Below, piece after piece: positions 15,048-22,098 of a DNA stretch of 22,098 bases. The notes under the pieces were generated by a model. The model ran no database searches and was not told where the DNA came from. It was given only the letters and a program-made list of their open reading frames with translations. Position 1 is the stretch's first letter, and every line of letters starts with the position of its first letter. This stretch comes from an uncultured Christensenellaceae bacterium (GTDB taxonomy: Bacteria; Bacillota; Clostridia; Christensenellales; UBA3700): contig CAJUMY010000018.1 in NCBI GenBank assembly GCA_910587685.1, positions 1-22,098 of the forward strand, read 5' to 3'. Position numbers and translations under genes: made by a program.

Positions 15048-16310
15048 TCATATTTTTTCGAATTCGTCGTAGGTGAGTATCTTGATAGGATGCTCTTCAT
15101 CTCTTTTTTTGAGACTTTCTATCTTTTTACACGAGTAGGTATCGTTTTCTAGTTCCTCTTTGTCGAGTACTATGAGATAGTGCGCCTGATCCATATACGC
15201 CGAGAATTTGCCGTTGTGCTCCGCGATCGTACGGAATACTCTGTCGTATCCCACGAGCTTTTCTATTCCCTTGGAGATACAGATCCTTCTCAGCTTGAGA
15301 GCGTTGTCCTTTTTGACGGTCGAGCGGAGGACTTCTTTGAATTGTTTCGTGAGATCCGAGTTCCTTTTGCCGACGAAGAAGCCGCTGATGTATTCGTGAA
15401 CATTGTCGCTTCTCAGCATCTTATATACGTTATATTCGACGCCGAATTGCTCGTATATCTCGTATAGCATCTTCTTTCGCGGTTGAGATCCTGCCGCCTT
15501 GCCGAATTTCACGTCAAACTGCGCGTTTCTTGCGCAGTCCATGAGCTTCGCTCCGTTTTTCGCCATAGCTTGCATCAGAGGTCTTGTATCGAACTGCGCC
15601 AATATATTGTCGTCGATGTGGAATCTTTGACGGCATTTCGCGTTCTCGTCTCTTTCGATGGAGTCGAAGTATTCGAGAGTCGAATTGACGTATTGCATCT
15701 TATTGACGGTCTTATCGTTCATTTTCGTCGAGTACGTCTTATATGCGTGCATATTTTTGACTTTTCCGACGACGATGCCGTACTTTTCGATGAGTCCGTT
15801 AAGGTCGGTATTTTCACGCTTCGCGATCTCTCTTACCGCGGCTAGCGTGGCTCTCGCGTCCTCGGAAGGGTCGTGTTCCACGTATTCGATGCCGAATTCG
15901 TCCGCTATCGTCTTGAGCGACGTCTCCTTGAATTCGTTCTTGTATACCGAGTATACGACGTTCGAGTCTATGTAGTTGAAGGTCGGCATTTTTATTCGGA
16001 ATTTGAGACAGGCGGCTATGAGCATCGAGATGTCGTTATTGATAGCGTGACCTATGACGAGAGTGTCCTCGGTGAGCAGATCCGTTAAAAATCTATGATT
16101 GCACTTGAATACCTTTTCTTTTCTTAGATCCTTGATGGTAAAAGGAAAGTTTATCTTCCCTGCAAAGAAAGACCCGACCGTAGGATTACACTTTTGAGAG
16201 ATTATTTCTTTTTCTTCGAGATTTTCGTTAGATACGACTATTCCCGTCCAACATATGCTGTAATATGCGAAGGTGTTGGCGCACTCGAAGTCTAATGCAA
16301 TGACCTTCAT
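15048..16310 (-). CDS. DEDDh (DnaQ-like) exonuclease-domain protein with possible C-terminal BRCT-like tail
   Basis: 420 residues. An N-terminal 3'-5' exonuclease fold with the DEDDh residues: D7 and E9 in ALDFEC, D93 in GHAINNDISML, H146 and D151 in HDPSED. The middle (about 165-330) is not recognised. The last ~90 residues end with AHYLIVLDKEEL...KKIESLKKRDEEHPIKILTYDEF, a layout like a BRCT domain (strand, S/K helix, I-x-I-x-x-x-x-F end), so the protein may act on DNA ends in repair or replication, as exonuclease-BRCT fusions in Firmicutes do. The start is ATG at 16308-16310, with GGAG four nt upstream; the longer frame starts at a TTG (16328) without a ribosome-binding site. It is transcribed alone from the extended -10 promoter at 16341-16369, divergently from ade. 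Confidence 0.75.
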   Translation of the reverse strand: MKVIALDFECANTFAYYSICWTGIVVSNENLEEKEIISQKCNPTVGSFFAGKINFPFTIKDLRKEKVFKCNHRFLTDLLTEDTLVIGHAINNDISMLIAACLKFRIKMPTFNYIDSNVVYSVYKNEFKETSLKTIADEFGIEYVEHDPSEDARATLAAVREIAKRENTDLNGLIEKYGIVVGKVKNMHAYKTYSTKMNDKTVNKMQYVNSTLEYFDSIERDENAKCRQRFHIDDNILAQFDTRPLMQAMAKNGAKLMDCARNAQFDVKFGKAAGSQPRKKMLYEIYEQFGVEYNVYKMLRSDNVHEYISGFFVGKRNSDLTKQFKEVLRSTVKKDNALKLRRICISKGIEKLVGYDRVFRTIAEHNGKFSAYMDQAHYLIVLDKEELENDTYSCKKIESLKKRDEEHPIKILTYDEFEKI

Positions 16311-16340
16311 TTTTCTCCGACTATTCAATAGATTTTAATA

Positions 16341-16369
16341 ATTATAGCATTTTGTTTATTTTAAGTAAA
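16341..16369 (-). promoter_or_regulatory. Promoter of the exonuclease gene, with inverted-repeat operator candidate
   Basis: Minus strand: TTTACT (16369-16364), 17-nt spacer, TATAAT (16346-16341) preceded by TGC, an extended -10. TTGTTTA (16352-16358) and TAAACAA (16366-16372) form a 7-bp inverted repeat with a 7-nt spacer over the -35 and spacer. Confidence 0.6.
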
Positions 16370-16417
16370 CAATATAGATTATAATAAAGTACAAAATTCG
16401 ATTTCGCCGAAACCGTC

Positions 16418-16446
16418 TTGACAAAAGGTTTAGTTTCATTCATAAT
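16418..16446 (+). promoter_or_regulatory. Promoter of ade
   Basis: Perfect TTGACA (16418-16423), 17-nt spacer, CATAAT (16441-16446). Transcription would start near 16453, which shows that the in-frame ATG at 16453 is not the start codon. Confidence 0.75.
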
Positions 16447-16548
16447 AGCATTATGGAATATGATACGCGGCTTTTACCGCGGAAGAGTCGCCGTTTGACG
16501 GCGGTTATCGATATAACGGCGTTGCCGAAATTATGCGAGGTGCAGATA

Positions 16549-18267
16549 ATGAAGAGATTGATAGACGTTGCTATGAAGAGGGAAGAGGCCGATTTGGTTC
16601 TCAAGAACGCGAGGATCGTCAACGTATTTACCGGCGAGCTCGAGGAGGGCGACGTAGCTATAGCGGACGGCAGGATAGCCGGCATAGGCAGCTACAGCGC
16701 GAAGAAGGAAGAGGATATGTCGGGCAAGATACTTGCCCCGGGATTTATCGACACGCATATGCACATAGAGAGCAGTATGATGACGCCCTCTCATTTCGGC
16801 AAGGCGATAGTTCCCTACGGTACGACGACGGCGGTCGCAGATCCGCACGAGATAGCTAACGTTCTCGGCGTCAAGGGCATAGATTTCATGATAAAGGAGG
16901 CGGAGAGCGTTCCCGTCGACTTTAGATTCATGTTGCCCAGTTGCGTTCCCGCGACGCCTTTCGAGCATAACGGCGCGGTCATAGACGGCGCGCTCACGGC
17001 TGAAGTCATAGGCCGCGACGATATTTTCGGGCTCGGAGAGTTCATGAACGCCCCAGGCGTGGTATTCGCCGACGGCGACGTATTGACGAAGCTCGAGAGC
17101 GCTACTAGCGCGCGTAAAGTTGTCGACGGGCACTATCCTTCGTGTTCTCCCGACGAGCTCAACGCCTACTCGGGCGCGGGCATCAAGACGGATCACGAAT
17201 GTATAGATACGCTCGACGCGCTCGCTAAGATCAAGAGGGGAATGTATATACAGATGCGAGAAGGCACCGCTACGAGGAATCTTAGAGACCTCATGCCGAT
17301 AGTGAACAAGAATACTTTAAGACGCTGTCTTTTCTGCACCGACGACAAGCAGGTAGAGGATCTTCTCGCGCGCGGACATATAGATAATAATATAAAGATA
17401 GCTATAGAGTGCGGTCTCACGCCTATCGAGGCTATAACGATAGCGACGCTCAACGCCGCGGAATGTTATGATATGACGGACAGAGGAGCGATAGCTCCAG
17501 GAAGAATTGCGGATATAGTGGTGATAGGCAGTTTTGAGGAGTTCAATATAGAGAAGGTGTTCAAGCGCGGCAAGCTCGTCGCAGAGGGCGGCAAGGCGTT
17601 ATTTGACGCCGCGACGCTTGAAGACGGGAGCGTCAAAGATACCGTTCATATGAAGGAGATGACTCTCGACGACGTTAGACTGCCGCTAAAGAGCGGACGG
17701 GTCAACGTCATGCGTCTCTTGCCGAAGAACGTCGTCACGGAGCGCGTCACCCGTAACGTCAAGGTAAAGGACGGATATTTTGAATATGACAGAGATAGCG
17801 ATATATCCAAGATAGTCGTAGCAGAGCGTCATAAGAATACGGGGAATATCGGCATAGGTCTCGTCGAAGGCTACGGGATAAAGGGCGGAGCAATGGCTCT
17901 ATCCGTAGCGCACGACTCTCATAACATCATAGCTATCGGCGACAACGACGCCGATATAGTAGCCGCGGTCAACGAGATAAGGAGAGTCGGCGGAGGTATG
18001 ACCGCCGTCAGCGGCGGCAGGGTATACGGCACTCTCGAGCTGCCGATAGCGGGACTCATGAGCGACAGAGGTATAGACTATATCCTCGAGACAACTAAGA
18101 GACTGACTTCGTACGCGACGAGCGAGCTGAAGGTCGCGGACGGTATCGAACCGTTCATGAGCCTTTCGTTCCTGTCTCTCGTGGTTATCCCCGAGCTAAA
18201 GATAAATGACGTCGGACTCTTTGACTATAGCAGTTTTTCGCATATAGACGTGGAGGCTACTGAGTGA
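16549..18267 (+). CDS. ade: Adenine deaminase
   Basis: 572 residues, cytosolic metal-dependent amidohydrolase that converts adenine to hypoxanthine and ammonia in purine salvage. The start chosen is ATG 16549: GAGGTG (16537-16542) lies 6 nt upstream and the protein then begins MKRLIDVAMKREEADLVLKN, the family N-terminus. Amidohydrolase motifs: GFIDTHMHIESSM (H70, H72), ADPHEIANVLG (H100), DGHYPSCSPDELNAYSGAGI, CTDDKQ, and GAIAPGRIADIV; the C-terminal Ade domain contains GNIGIGLVEGYG and SLSFLSLVVIPELKI. The promoter is 96 nt upstream, so the leader is of about that length and holds a small GCCG hairpin but no purine riboswitch pattern. Divergent from the exonuclease gene. Confidence 0.93.
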   Translation: MKRLIDVAMKREEADLVLKNARIVNVFTGELEEGDVAIADGRIAGIGSYSAKKEEDMSGKILAPGFIDTHMHIESSMMTPSHFGKAIVPYGTTTAVADPHEIANVLGVKGIDFMIKEAESVPVDFRFMLPSCVPATPFEHNGAVIDGALTAEVIGRDDIFGLGEFMNAPGVVFADGDVLTKLESATSARKVVDGHYPSCSPDELNAYSGAGIKTDHECIDTLDALAKIKRGMYIQMREGTATRNLRDLMPIVNKNTLRRCLFCTDDKQVEDLLARGHIDNNIKIAIECGLTPIEAITIATLNAAECYDMTDRGAIAPGRIADIVVIGSFEEFNIEKVFKRGKLVAEGGKALFDAATLEDGSVKDTVHMKEMTLDDVRLPLKSGRVNVMRLLPKNVVTERVTRNVKVKDGYFEYDRDSDISKIVVAERHKNTGNIGIGLVEGYGIKGGAMALSVAHDSHNIIAIGDNDADIVAAVNEIRRVGGGMTAVSGGRVYGTLELPIAGLMSDRGIDYILETTKRLTSYATSELKVADGIEPFMSLSFLSLVVIPELKINDVGLFDYSSFSHIDVEATE

Positions 18268-18294
18268 TTTAACGCCCGCGTTAGATATTTTCGG

Positions 18295-18320
18295 GGCGGC
18301 GGGACTCTCCGCCGCCGTCT
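18295..18320 (+). terminator. Likely Rho-independent terminator of ade
   Basis: Eight-bp G-C stem, GGCGGCGG (18295-18302) with CCGCCGCC (18309-18316), 6-nt loop; T-tract is poor (GTCTTT), which lowers confidence. Confidence 0.55.
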
Positions 18321-18353
18321 TTAACTGTTTTACCAAAAATATGAATTAGAAGA

Positions 18354-18386
18354 AAAATACATCTCTTGCGACAAGAGATGTATTTT
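18354..18386. repeat. Palindromic repeat, copy 1 (loop CGA)
   Basis: Perfect 15-bp stem, 18354-18368 with 18372-18386, around the triloop CGA; core TACATCTCTTG. It can also act as a terminator of ade in either direction. Confidence 0.8.
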
Positions 18387-18465
18387 CGCATATGATCTTT
18401 ATATTAACATATTAGATATTCCAATCGCGAAAGTCAATAGTTTTTGCAGAATTTTTGTGTTTTAT

Positions 18466-18484
18466 ACGTGAAAACACGTTTTTT
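18466..18484 (+). terminator. Small hairpin with T-tract inside the palindrome-bounded element
   Basis: ACGTG (18466-18470), AAAA loop, CACGT (18475-18479), then five T. Overlaps an alternative hairpin GTGTTTT/AAAACAC (18457-18463 with 18471-18477). Too short to be sure it terminates anything. Confidence 0.3.
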
Positions 18485-18514
18485 GAATTTTGATTTACCC
18501 AAAAATGTTCAAAA

Positions 18515-18543
18515 AATACATCTCTTGTCGCAGGAGATGTATT
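18515..18543. repeat. Palindromic repeat, copy 2, inverted (loop TCG)
   Basis: Thirteen-bp stem with one G-U pair, 18515-18527 with 18531-18543, around the triloop TCG. It is the reverse complement of copy 1 over 29 nt except for one base, so the two enclose a 190-bp interval as inverted repeats. Confidence 0.8.
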
Positions 18544-18590
18544 AGCAAAAATTATAAAAACGATATTTTTAGAGGTAAATTCTGGATTTG

Positions 18591-18622
18591 CCTCGCTTTG
18601 CTTTTCACAAAAGGCGAAGAGG
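18591..18622 (+). promoter_or_regulatory. Hairpin immediately upstream of the surface-protein ribosome-binding site
   Basis: CCTC (18591-18594) and, inside, TTTGCTTTT pairs with AAAAGGCGAA and GAGG (18619-18622) with small bulges, loop CAC. AAGGAG (18626-18631) follows within 4 nt, so the hairpin could influence ribosome access. Confidence 0.35.
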
Positions 18623-18644
18623 AATAAGGAGAACAAAAGATATT

Positions 18645-21600
18645 ATGGATACGAAGATGAGAGATATGAGATTTTCGGGAAGTAAGATATTCGTCGTACT
18701 GCTGATGATCGTTATTACGTGCTTTAGCGTTCTTATGTTCGATATTTCGGATGAATCCAATGCTCTAAGAGATATTAAAGATTCATATTGTATAGGCACC
18801 AAAGAGGACGGAAGTTTTGCATCTGATATATGGCAGAACGATTACGGATATTTTGACAAGGCTCTTCTTAACGAGCTATACGCTAAGTCGACTGGTATAG
18901 AGGACGCGACGATAGACGACGTTAGTAACTATATAGATACGAGCGGCGTAGATAAGTTCAACAGTAAGGTGGTTCAAGCGAGTACCATTAACTCGAACCC
19001 AGGCGATAGTTACAAAAATACGGGAATCGTAGTAAACGTAGGCGGTCTATACTGGTCGGTAACGTCGCTAACTAAAGATAATAGCGGTAACGTAATAGCA
19101 ACGCTTTGGCTCACAAACGCAAACACGAGCGATTATAGATTTGTCTCCAAATATAATGATAGTAAACAAAGCGTTAAGGGAACGAATATGTATAGTTCCA
19201 GTACTGTGCGAACATATATTAATTCACTTGATGAATTCTCACTGTTTAGAGACAGATTGGGAGCTAAGTATATAGTGCAGCCTAAGAATATTGCTTATCA
19301 GCAGACTGAGACTCTTGTCGGTTTAGGCGAAAGCTATCATTATCCTAACGACGCGTTGGGAACTTTAAGTAGCGGTTGGAATTCAAACTATAGTTATGCG
19401 CCGAGTTTTACATATAATAGCGTTCGCTATGACGCATGGGGAAACGATTATCTTTGGTTGCCGAGTATGGCTGAAATTTATCCAACTAAAGTGAGTAATG
19501 GAATTTGGTCGCTAAATATGTCGCAACTGGCGTCAGACGATACTTCTTCTTTGAACTGGCTTCGTTCGGGATATACGTCCAGTTACAGTGATGTCATGGC
19601 TATGAATACCACTAGTGCGCAATATACTAGTAGGAAAAGTGTAGATACTGGCAGTTATACATACGTTCGTCCGGCATTTCATCTTAATTTGACGGCTGCG
19701 GATGCCGATTCAAAATACTTTGTCAAAGATCCTGCTATAGATATGGAGACTCAATATTCAGGAAAGGATTTCACTGTAGGCGATTTTTCGTATGACCAAA
19801 ATTTTTGGTATGAGAGCGAAAAGGTCAATTTGACGTATTACAATGATAAGAACGAGCAGGCTTTTCCTCATGATACCGGTACTTATTGGGTAAAAGCGGA
19901 GCTAAAGCCTGAATTCATAGAGGAGAATCCCGATCTCGTATTTAGAGGGAACGCGGATACTTCTGATACGGCGCATCCCGAGACTGCGACTACGCGATGG
20001 TGCAAGCTAACGGTCATAAGACGCGATATCGGAGTAGAAATAAAGCTTGACTCGCGAGGTATGCCCGTAGCTACGTACAAGAGCCTCATCGAGGGAGACG
20101 ATAGTACGGGAGTATACGAGGGCGATACTGTCGAGAACGGTCGTATCGGTAAGATTGATATTGAATACGAGGGGATCGGTGATACTGTATACCCTGCTAG
20201 TAGCACTCCTCCGACTCAACAAGGCACTTATAAAGCTACGGCAACTGGTAGGAATAGTACTTCATACCAATATAGGGTAATAAGTAGTGAGAATAATAAG
20301 ACGATAGAGTTCGAAATAACTAAGGTATTGCCTGAGTTCTCGGCTGTTGACATCAGCATTACTTACGGTACACCTTACGAAGTCGATACGACTACGACGT
20401 CCGACGGAGCTCTGACTCTTACGTACTATCTCGCCGACGGCAAGACGCCCGTAGCAGGCAACGTCAAGCCTACCGACGCGGGAGTATACGTAGCTAAGAT
20501 AGAGACGGCTGAGACGAGTAACTACGCGGCTGACTTCAAGACCGTAACGATAACTATCAAGAAGGCGCAGTCTATAGTCAACCCCATAGTACCCGAGAAG
20601 GTATATTACCACGAGGGCGACGCTATGCCCGAGATCAAGCTCTCAGAGGGCGACACCTCGGGAAGTATCAAGTGGGCGGCAGGCTCTATTGTACAGCTAG
20701 GACCGCATACGTATACTTGGGAGTACACTCCGAGCGATACAAAGAACTATGAGAGCGCAAGCGGAGAGATAGAGCTCAACTTCTTGCCCGTAGCTTTGGG
20801 AGCGGTGAAGGTCGAGTCCTTCACGCAGGGCGATACCGTCATATATGCAGGCAGTGACTTGAGCGTACTAAAGAGTATGCTGAAGGTCGCTCTGTACAAT
20901 AACGACGGCACTAAGAACAAGGATCTTACAGACGGAGAATATACCTTAACGGGCGAGTTAGTCGCGGGAGAGTCGGAGATAAGAGTCAGTTCCTCGGGAT
21001 TCTCAACTACGTTTACGGTGAACGTAACAGCGGAGAGTATGACGGGGATCAACGCGGTATTCATGCAGGGAAGCGTCAAGGTATTCGCGACTACGAATAT
21101 AGACAGTCTGAAGGAATATCTGAAGGTAACGGCTGTATACAACAGCGGAAGGACTGAGGATATAGCTAGCGGAGACTATACGCTCTCGGGAACGCTGAGC
21201 GTAGGAACGTCGGCAATCACCGTAGCATATAGCGGCAAGGAGACGACCTTCAACGTAACTGTCAGCGAGATAGCGGTAGAGAGCATAACCGCTGCTTTCA
21301 CGCAAGGAACTAACGAAGTATTCACTTCTACCGACATATCTAAGCTGAAGGAGTGGCTGATAGTCACCGCTACGTATAACGACGGCTCAGAGAAGAGCGT
21401 GACGGACTACGAGCTCGCAGGTAATCTAATAGCAGGGAGTTCCTATATAGTAGTGAAGTTCGGAGGCAAGGAGACGACGTTCACGGTGAACGTAACGGAA
21501 GTCAAAGCCGTGAGTATGGACGTAACGTATACGAATGGTACGGTATTCGTCGGAGCTAGTCTCGACACGCTCAAGGGAAGCATAACGGTCAAGATAACGT

Positions 21601-22098
21601 ACAACGACGGCAATATCGAAGAGGACTTCAAGGGTTACACTCTCGGGGGCGATCTGTCTACCGCAGGAGAGAAGACTGTAAAGGTCAAGTACGGCGAACT
21701 CGAGAAGAGCATAACCGTAACGGTATCCGATATAACGGTAACGGGAATAGATATAACGTTCTCGCAGAACGGAACGGTCATATTCGAAGGAAGTAATATA
21801 GATATATTAAGGGATATGCTTACCGTCAAGGTAACATACAGTAACGGAGACGTAGAAGAGGACTACAAGGGATATACCCTAACGGGCGATCTCAGCGTAT
21901 CGGGAAGCGTAACAGTGACTGTTAATTGCGGAGACGAGAGCGATACGTTCACGGTAGAGGTGACGGCTATAACGCTCGAAGAGATAACCGCGGAGTTCAA
22001 GCAGGGAAGTAACGCGATATATCCGTCGTTTGACGTGAACGGCTTGAAAGAGTGGCTCACCGTAAACGCAATATATAACGATACTACGAAGAACAAGA
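18645..22098 (+). CDS. Giant exported surface protein: DUF6273-like head, MBG-like domains, Ig-like repeats (3' end outside window)
   Basis: Open from ATG 18645 to the window edge with no stop: at least 1151 codons. Residues about 14-33 are a hydrophobic signal/anchor (KIFVVLLMIVITCFSVLMF). Residues 127-349 resemble DUF6273: a strand-rich start (VNVGGLYWSVTSL), then WLPSMAEI, NWLRSGYTSS and YVRPAFHLNLT, the usual end of that domain. Two or three MBG-like stretches follow (about 366-445, 559-640 and 643-715: ITYGTPYEV, TDAGVYVAKIE, YYHEGDAMPEI). From residue 723 there are five complete and one partial Ig-like (Big_3 type) units of 77-80 residues; each begins F-x-Q-G or a variant and ends FTVNVT or similar. 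Such proteins are wall-bound or secreted adhesins; no sorting signal can be seen because the end is missing. AAGGAG lies 13 nt upstream of ATG. Confidence 0.85.
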   Translation, partial: MDTKMRDMRFSGSKIFVVLLMIVITCFSVLMFDISDESNALRDIKDSYCIGTKEDGSFASDIWQNDYGYFDKALLNELYAKSTGIEDATIDDVSNYIDTSGVDKFNSKVVQASTINSNPGDSYKNTGIVVNVGGLYWSVTSLTKDNSGNVIATLWLTNANTSDYRFVSKYNDSKQSVKGTNMYSSSTVRTYINSLDEFSLFRDRLGAKYIVQPKNIAYQQTETLVGLGESYHYPNDALGTLSSGWNSNYSYAPSFTYNSVRYDAWGNDYLWLPSMAEIYPTKVSNGIWSLNMSQLASDDTSSLNWLRSGYTSSYSDVMAMNTTSAQYTSRKSVDTGSYTYVRPAFHLNLTAADADSKYFVKDPAIDMETQYSGKDFTVGDFSYDQNFWYESEKVNLTYYNDKNEQAFPHDTGTYWVKAELKPEFIEENPDLVFRGNADTSDTAHPETATTRWCKLTVIRRDIGVEIKLDSRGMPVATYKSLIEGDDSTGVYEGDTVENGRIGKIDIEYEGIGDTVYPASSTPPTQQGTYKATATGRNSTSYQYRVISSENNKTIEFEITKVLPEFSAVDISITYGTPYEVDTTTTSDGALTLTYYLADGKTPVAGNVKPTDAGVYVAKIETAETSNYAADFKTVTITIKKAQSIVNPIVPEKVYYHEGDAMPEIKLSEGDTSGSIKWAAGSIVQLGPHTYTWEYTPSDTKNYESASGEIELNFLPVALGAVKVESFTQGDTVIYAGSDLSVLKSMLKVALYNNDGTKNKDLTDGEYTLTGELVAGESEIRVSSSGFSTTFTVNVTAESMTGINAVFMQGSVKVFATTNIDSLKEYLKVTAVYNSGRTEDIASGDYTLSGTLSVGTSAITVAYSGKETTFNVTVSEIAVESITAAFTQGTNEVFTSTDISKLKEWLIVTATYNDGSEKSVTDYELAGNLIAGSSYIVVKFGGKETTFTVNVTEVKAVSMDVTYTNGTVFVGASLDTLKGSITVKITYNDGNIEEDFKGYTLGGDLSTAGEKTVKVKYGELEKSITVTVSDITVTGIDITFSQNGTVIFEGSNIDILRDMLTVKVTYSNGDVEEDYKGYTLTGDLSVSGSVTVTVNCGDESDTFTVEVTAITLEEITAEFKQGSNAIYPSFDVNGLKEWLTVNAIYNDTTKNK
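20811..22098 (+). repeat. Tandem in-frame Ig-like repeat units of the surface protein
   Basis: The phase-marking aromatic codon of the units falls at 20820, 21060, 21297, 21528, 21759 and 21996, giving periods of 240, 237, 231, 231 and 237 nt. All periods are multiples of three. Units are diverged at the DNA level, so this is an old protein-level repeat rather than a recent duplication. The sixth unit is cut by the window edge. Confidence 0.85.

Larger units (their letters stand above)
18268..18644. other. Hairpin-rich spacer between ade and the surface-protein gene
   Basis: Holds the GC-rich ade terminator (18295-18316), two mirror-image palindromes (18354-18386 and 18515-18543), a short ACGTG/CACGT hairpin with T5 (18466-18484), and a hairpin right before the ribosome-binding site (18591-18622). 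No convincing sigma-A promoter for the downstream gene was found. Confidence 0.6.

Noticed and set aside
16311..16328. Upstream TTG start for the exonuclease gene
   Set aside because: No ribosome-binding site upstream of the TTG, whereas GGAG lies before the ATG at 16310 and the protein then starts with MKVIALDFE, as exonucleases do.
16453..16548. ade starting at the upstream in-frame ATG (16453), or a purine riboswitch in that leader
   Set aside because: The -10 box is only 7 nt before that ATG, so it would be the transcript start; the good ribosome-binding site and family N-terminus are at 16549. The purine aptamer core was not seen.
20747..22096. Several minus-strand ORFs over the Ig-like repeats, each 60-130 codons
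   Set aside because: Shadows of the plus-strand repeats, with repeated antisense pattern (FTVNVV-like). The plus frame is uninterrupted for over 1150 codons.
20811..22098. Period of about 235 nt could suggest a CRISPR array or satellite DNA
   Set aside because: The units are diverged, in frame and translate to Ig-like domains; no short identical repeats with unique spacers are present.

Overview
The window looks like chromosome from an uncultured anaerobic, probably gut-dwelling member of the Firmicutes/Clostridia (low-Gram-type Shine-Dalgarno sites of the AAGGAG/GGAGG kind, many intrinsic terminators, a ferredoxin-linked 2-oxoacid oxidoreductase, a SpoIIQ-type M23 protein, a BspA-type leucine-rich repeat lipoprotein, and Ig-like repeat surface protein). 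Codon use is heavy in ATA, AGA and ACG throughout. A placement near Christensenellales-like lineages is only an impression.

Layout. 1-1034: 3' nearly complete hisC, cut by the window edge. 1401-2531: a degenerate member of the dehydroquinate synthase / iron-containing alcohol dehydrogenase fold. 2745-4304: SSS-family sodium:solute symporter behind a ~160-nt leader with a terminator-like hairpin. 4794-5934: two-gene unit of a small exported YwmB-like protein and a membrane-anchored M23 (SpoIIQ-like) protein, closed by a strong terminator. 6103-7559: the ytqA-ytqB(mnmM) pair (radical SAM protein plus tRNA methyltransferase). 7625-9094: lipoprotein with Cys/His modules followed by BspA leucine-rich repeats. 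9384-11284: an Ogg-type 8-oxoguanine DNA glycosylase followed by a NYN-domain protein with a long charged tail. 11559-14118: a four-gene operon (delta-alpha-beta-gamma) for a VOR-type 2-oxoacid:ferredoxin oxidoreductase, with its own good promoter and terminator. 14119-15047: a ~930-bp gap that holds, on the minus strand, a complete small-RNA gene (promoter, ~150-nt transcript with two exposed C-rich loops, intrinsic terminator). 15048-16310 (minus): DEDDh exonuclease-domain protein, divergent from 16549-18267 adenine deaminase (ade); both have good promoters in the shared region and the exonuclease promoter carries an inverted repeat. 18268-18644: a hairpin-rich spacer with two mirror-image palindromes. 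18645-22098: the first ~1150 codons of a giant exported protein (signal/TM segment, DUF6273-like head, MBG-like domains, then Ig-like repeats of 77-80 residues) which runs off the window and has no stop inside it.

Most genes are housekeeping metabolism, each in short units separated by terminators; there is no phage, plasmid, insertion sequence or CRISPR array. The parts most worth a second look are the C-rich small RNA near 14771-14920, the paired palindromes at 18354-18543, the catalytically degenerate dehydrogenase-fold protein at 1401, and the open-ended surface protein at the right edge.
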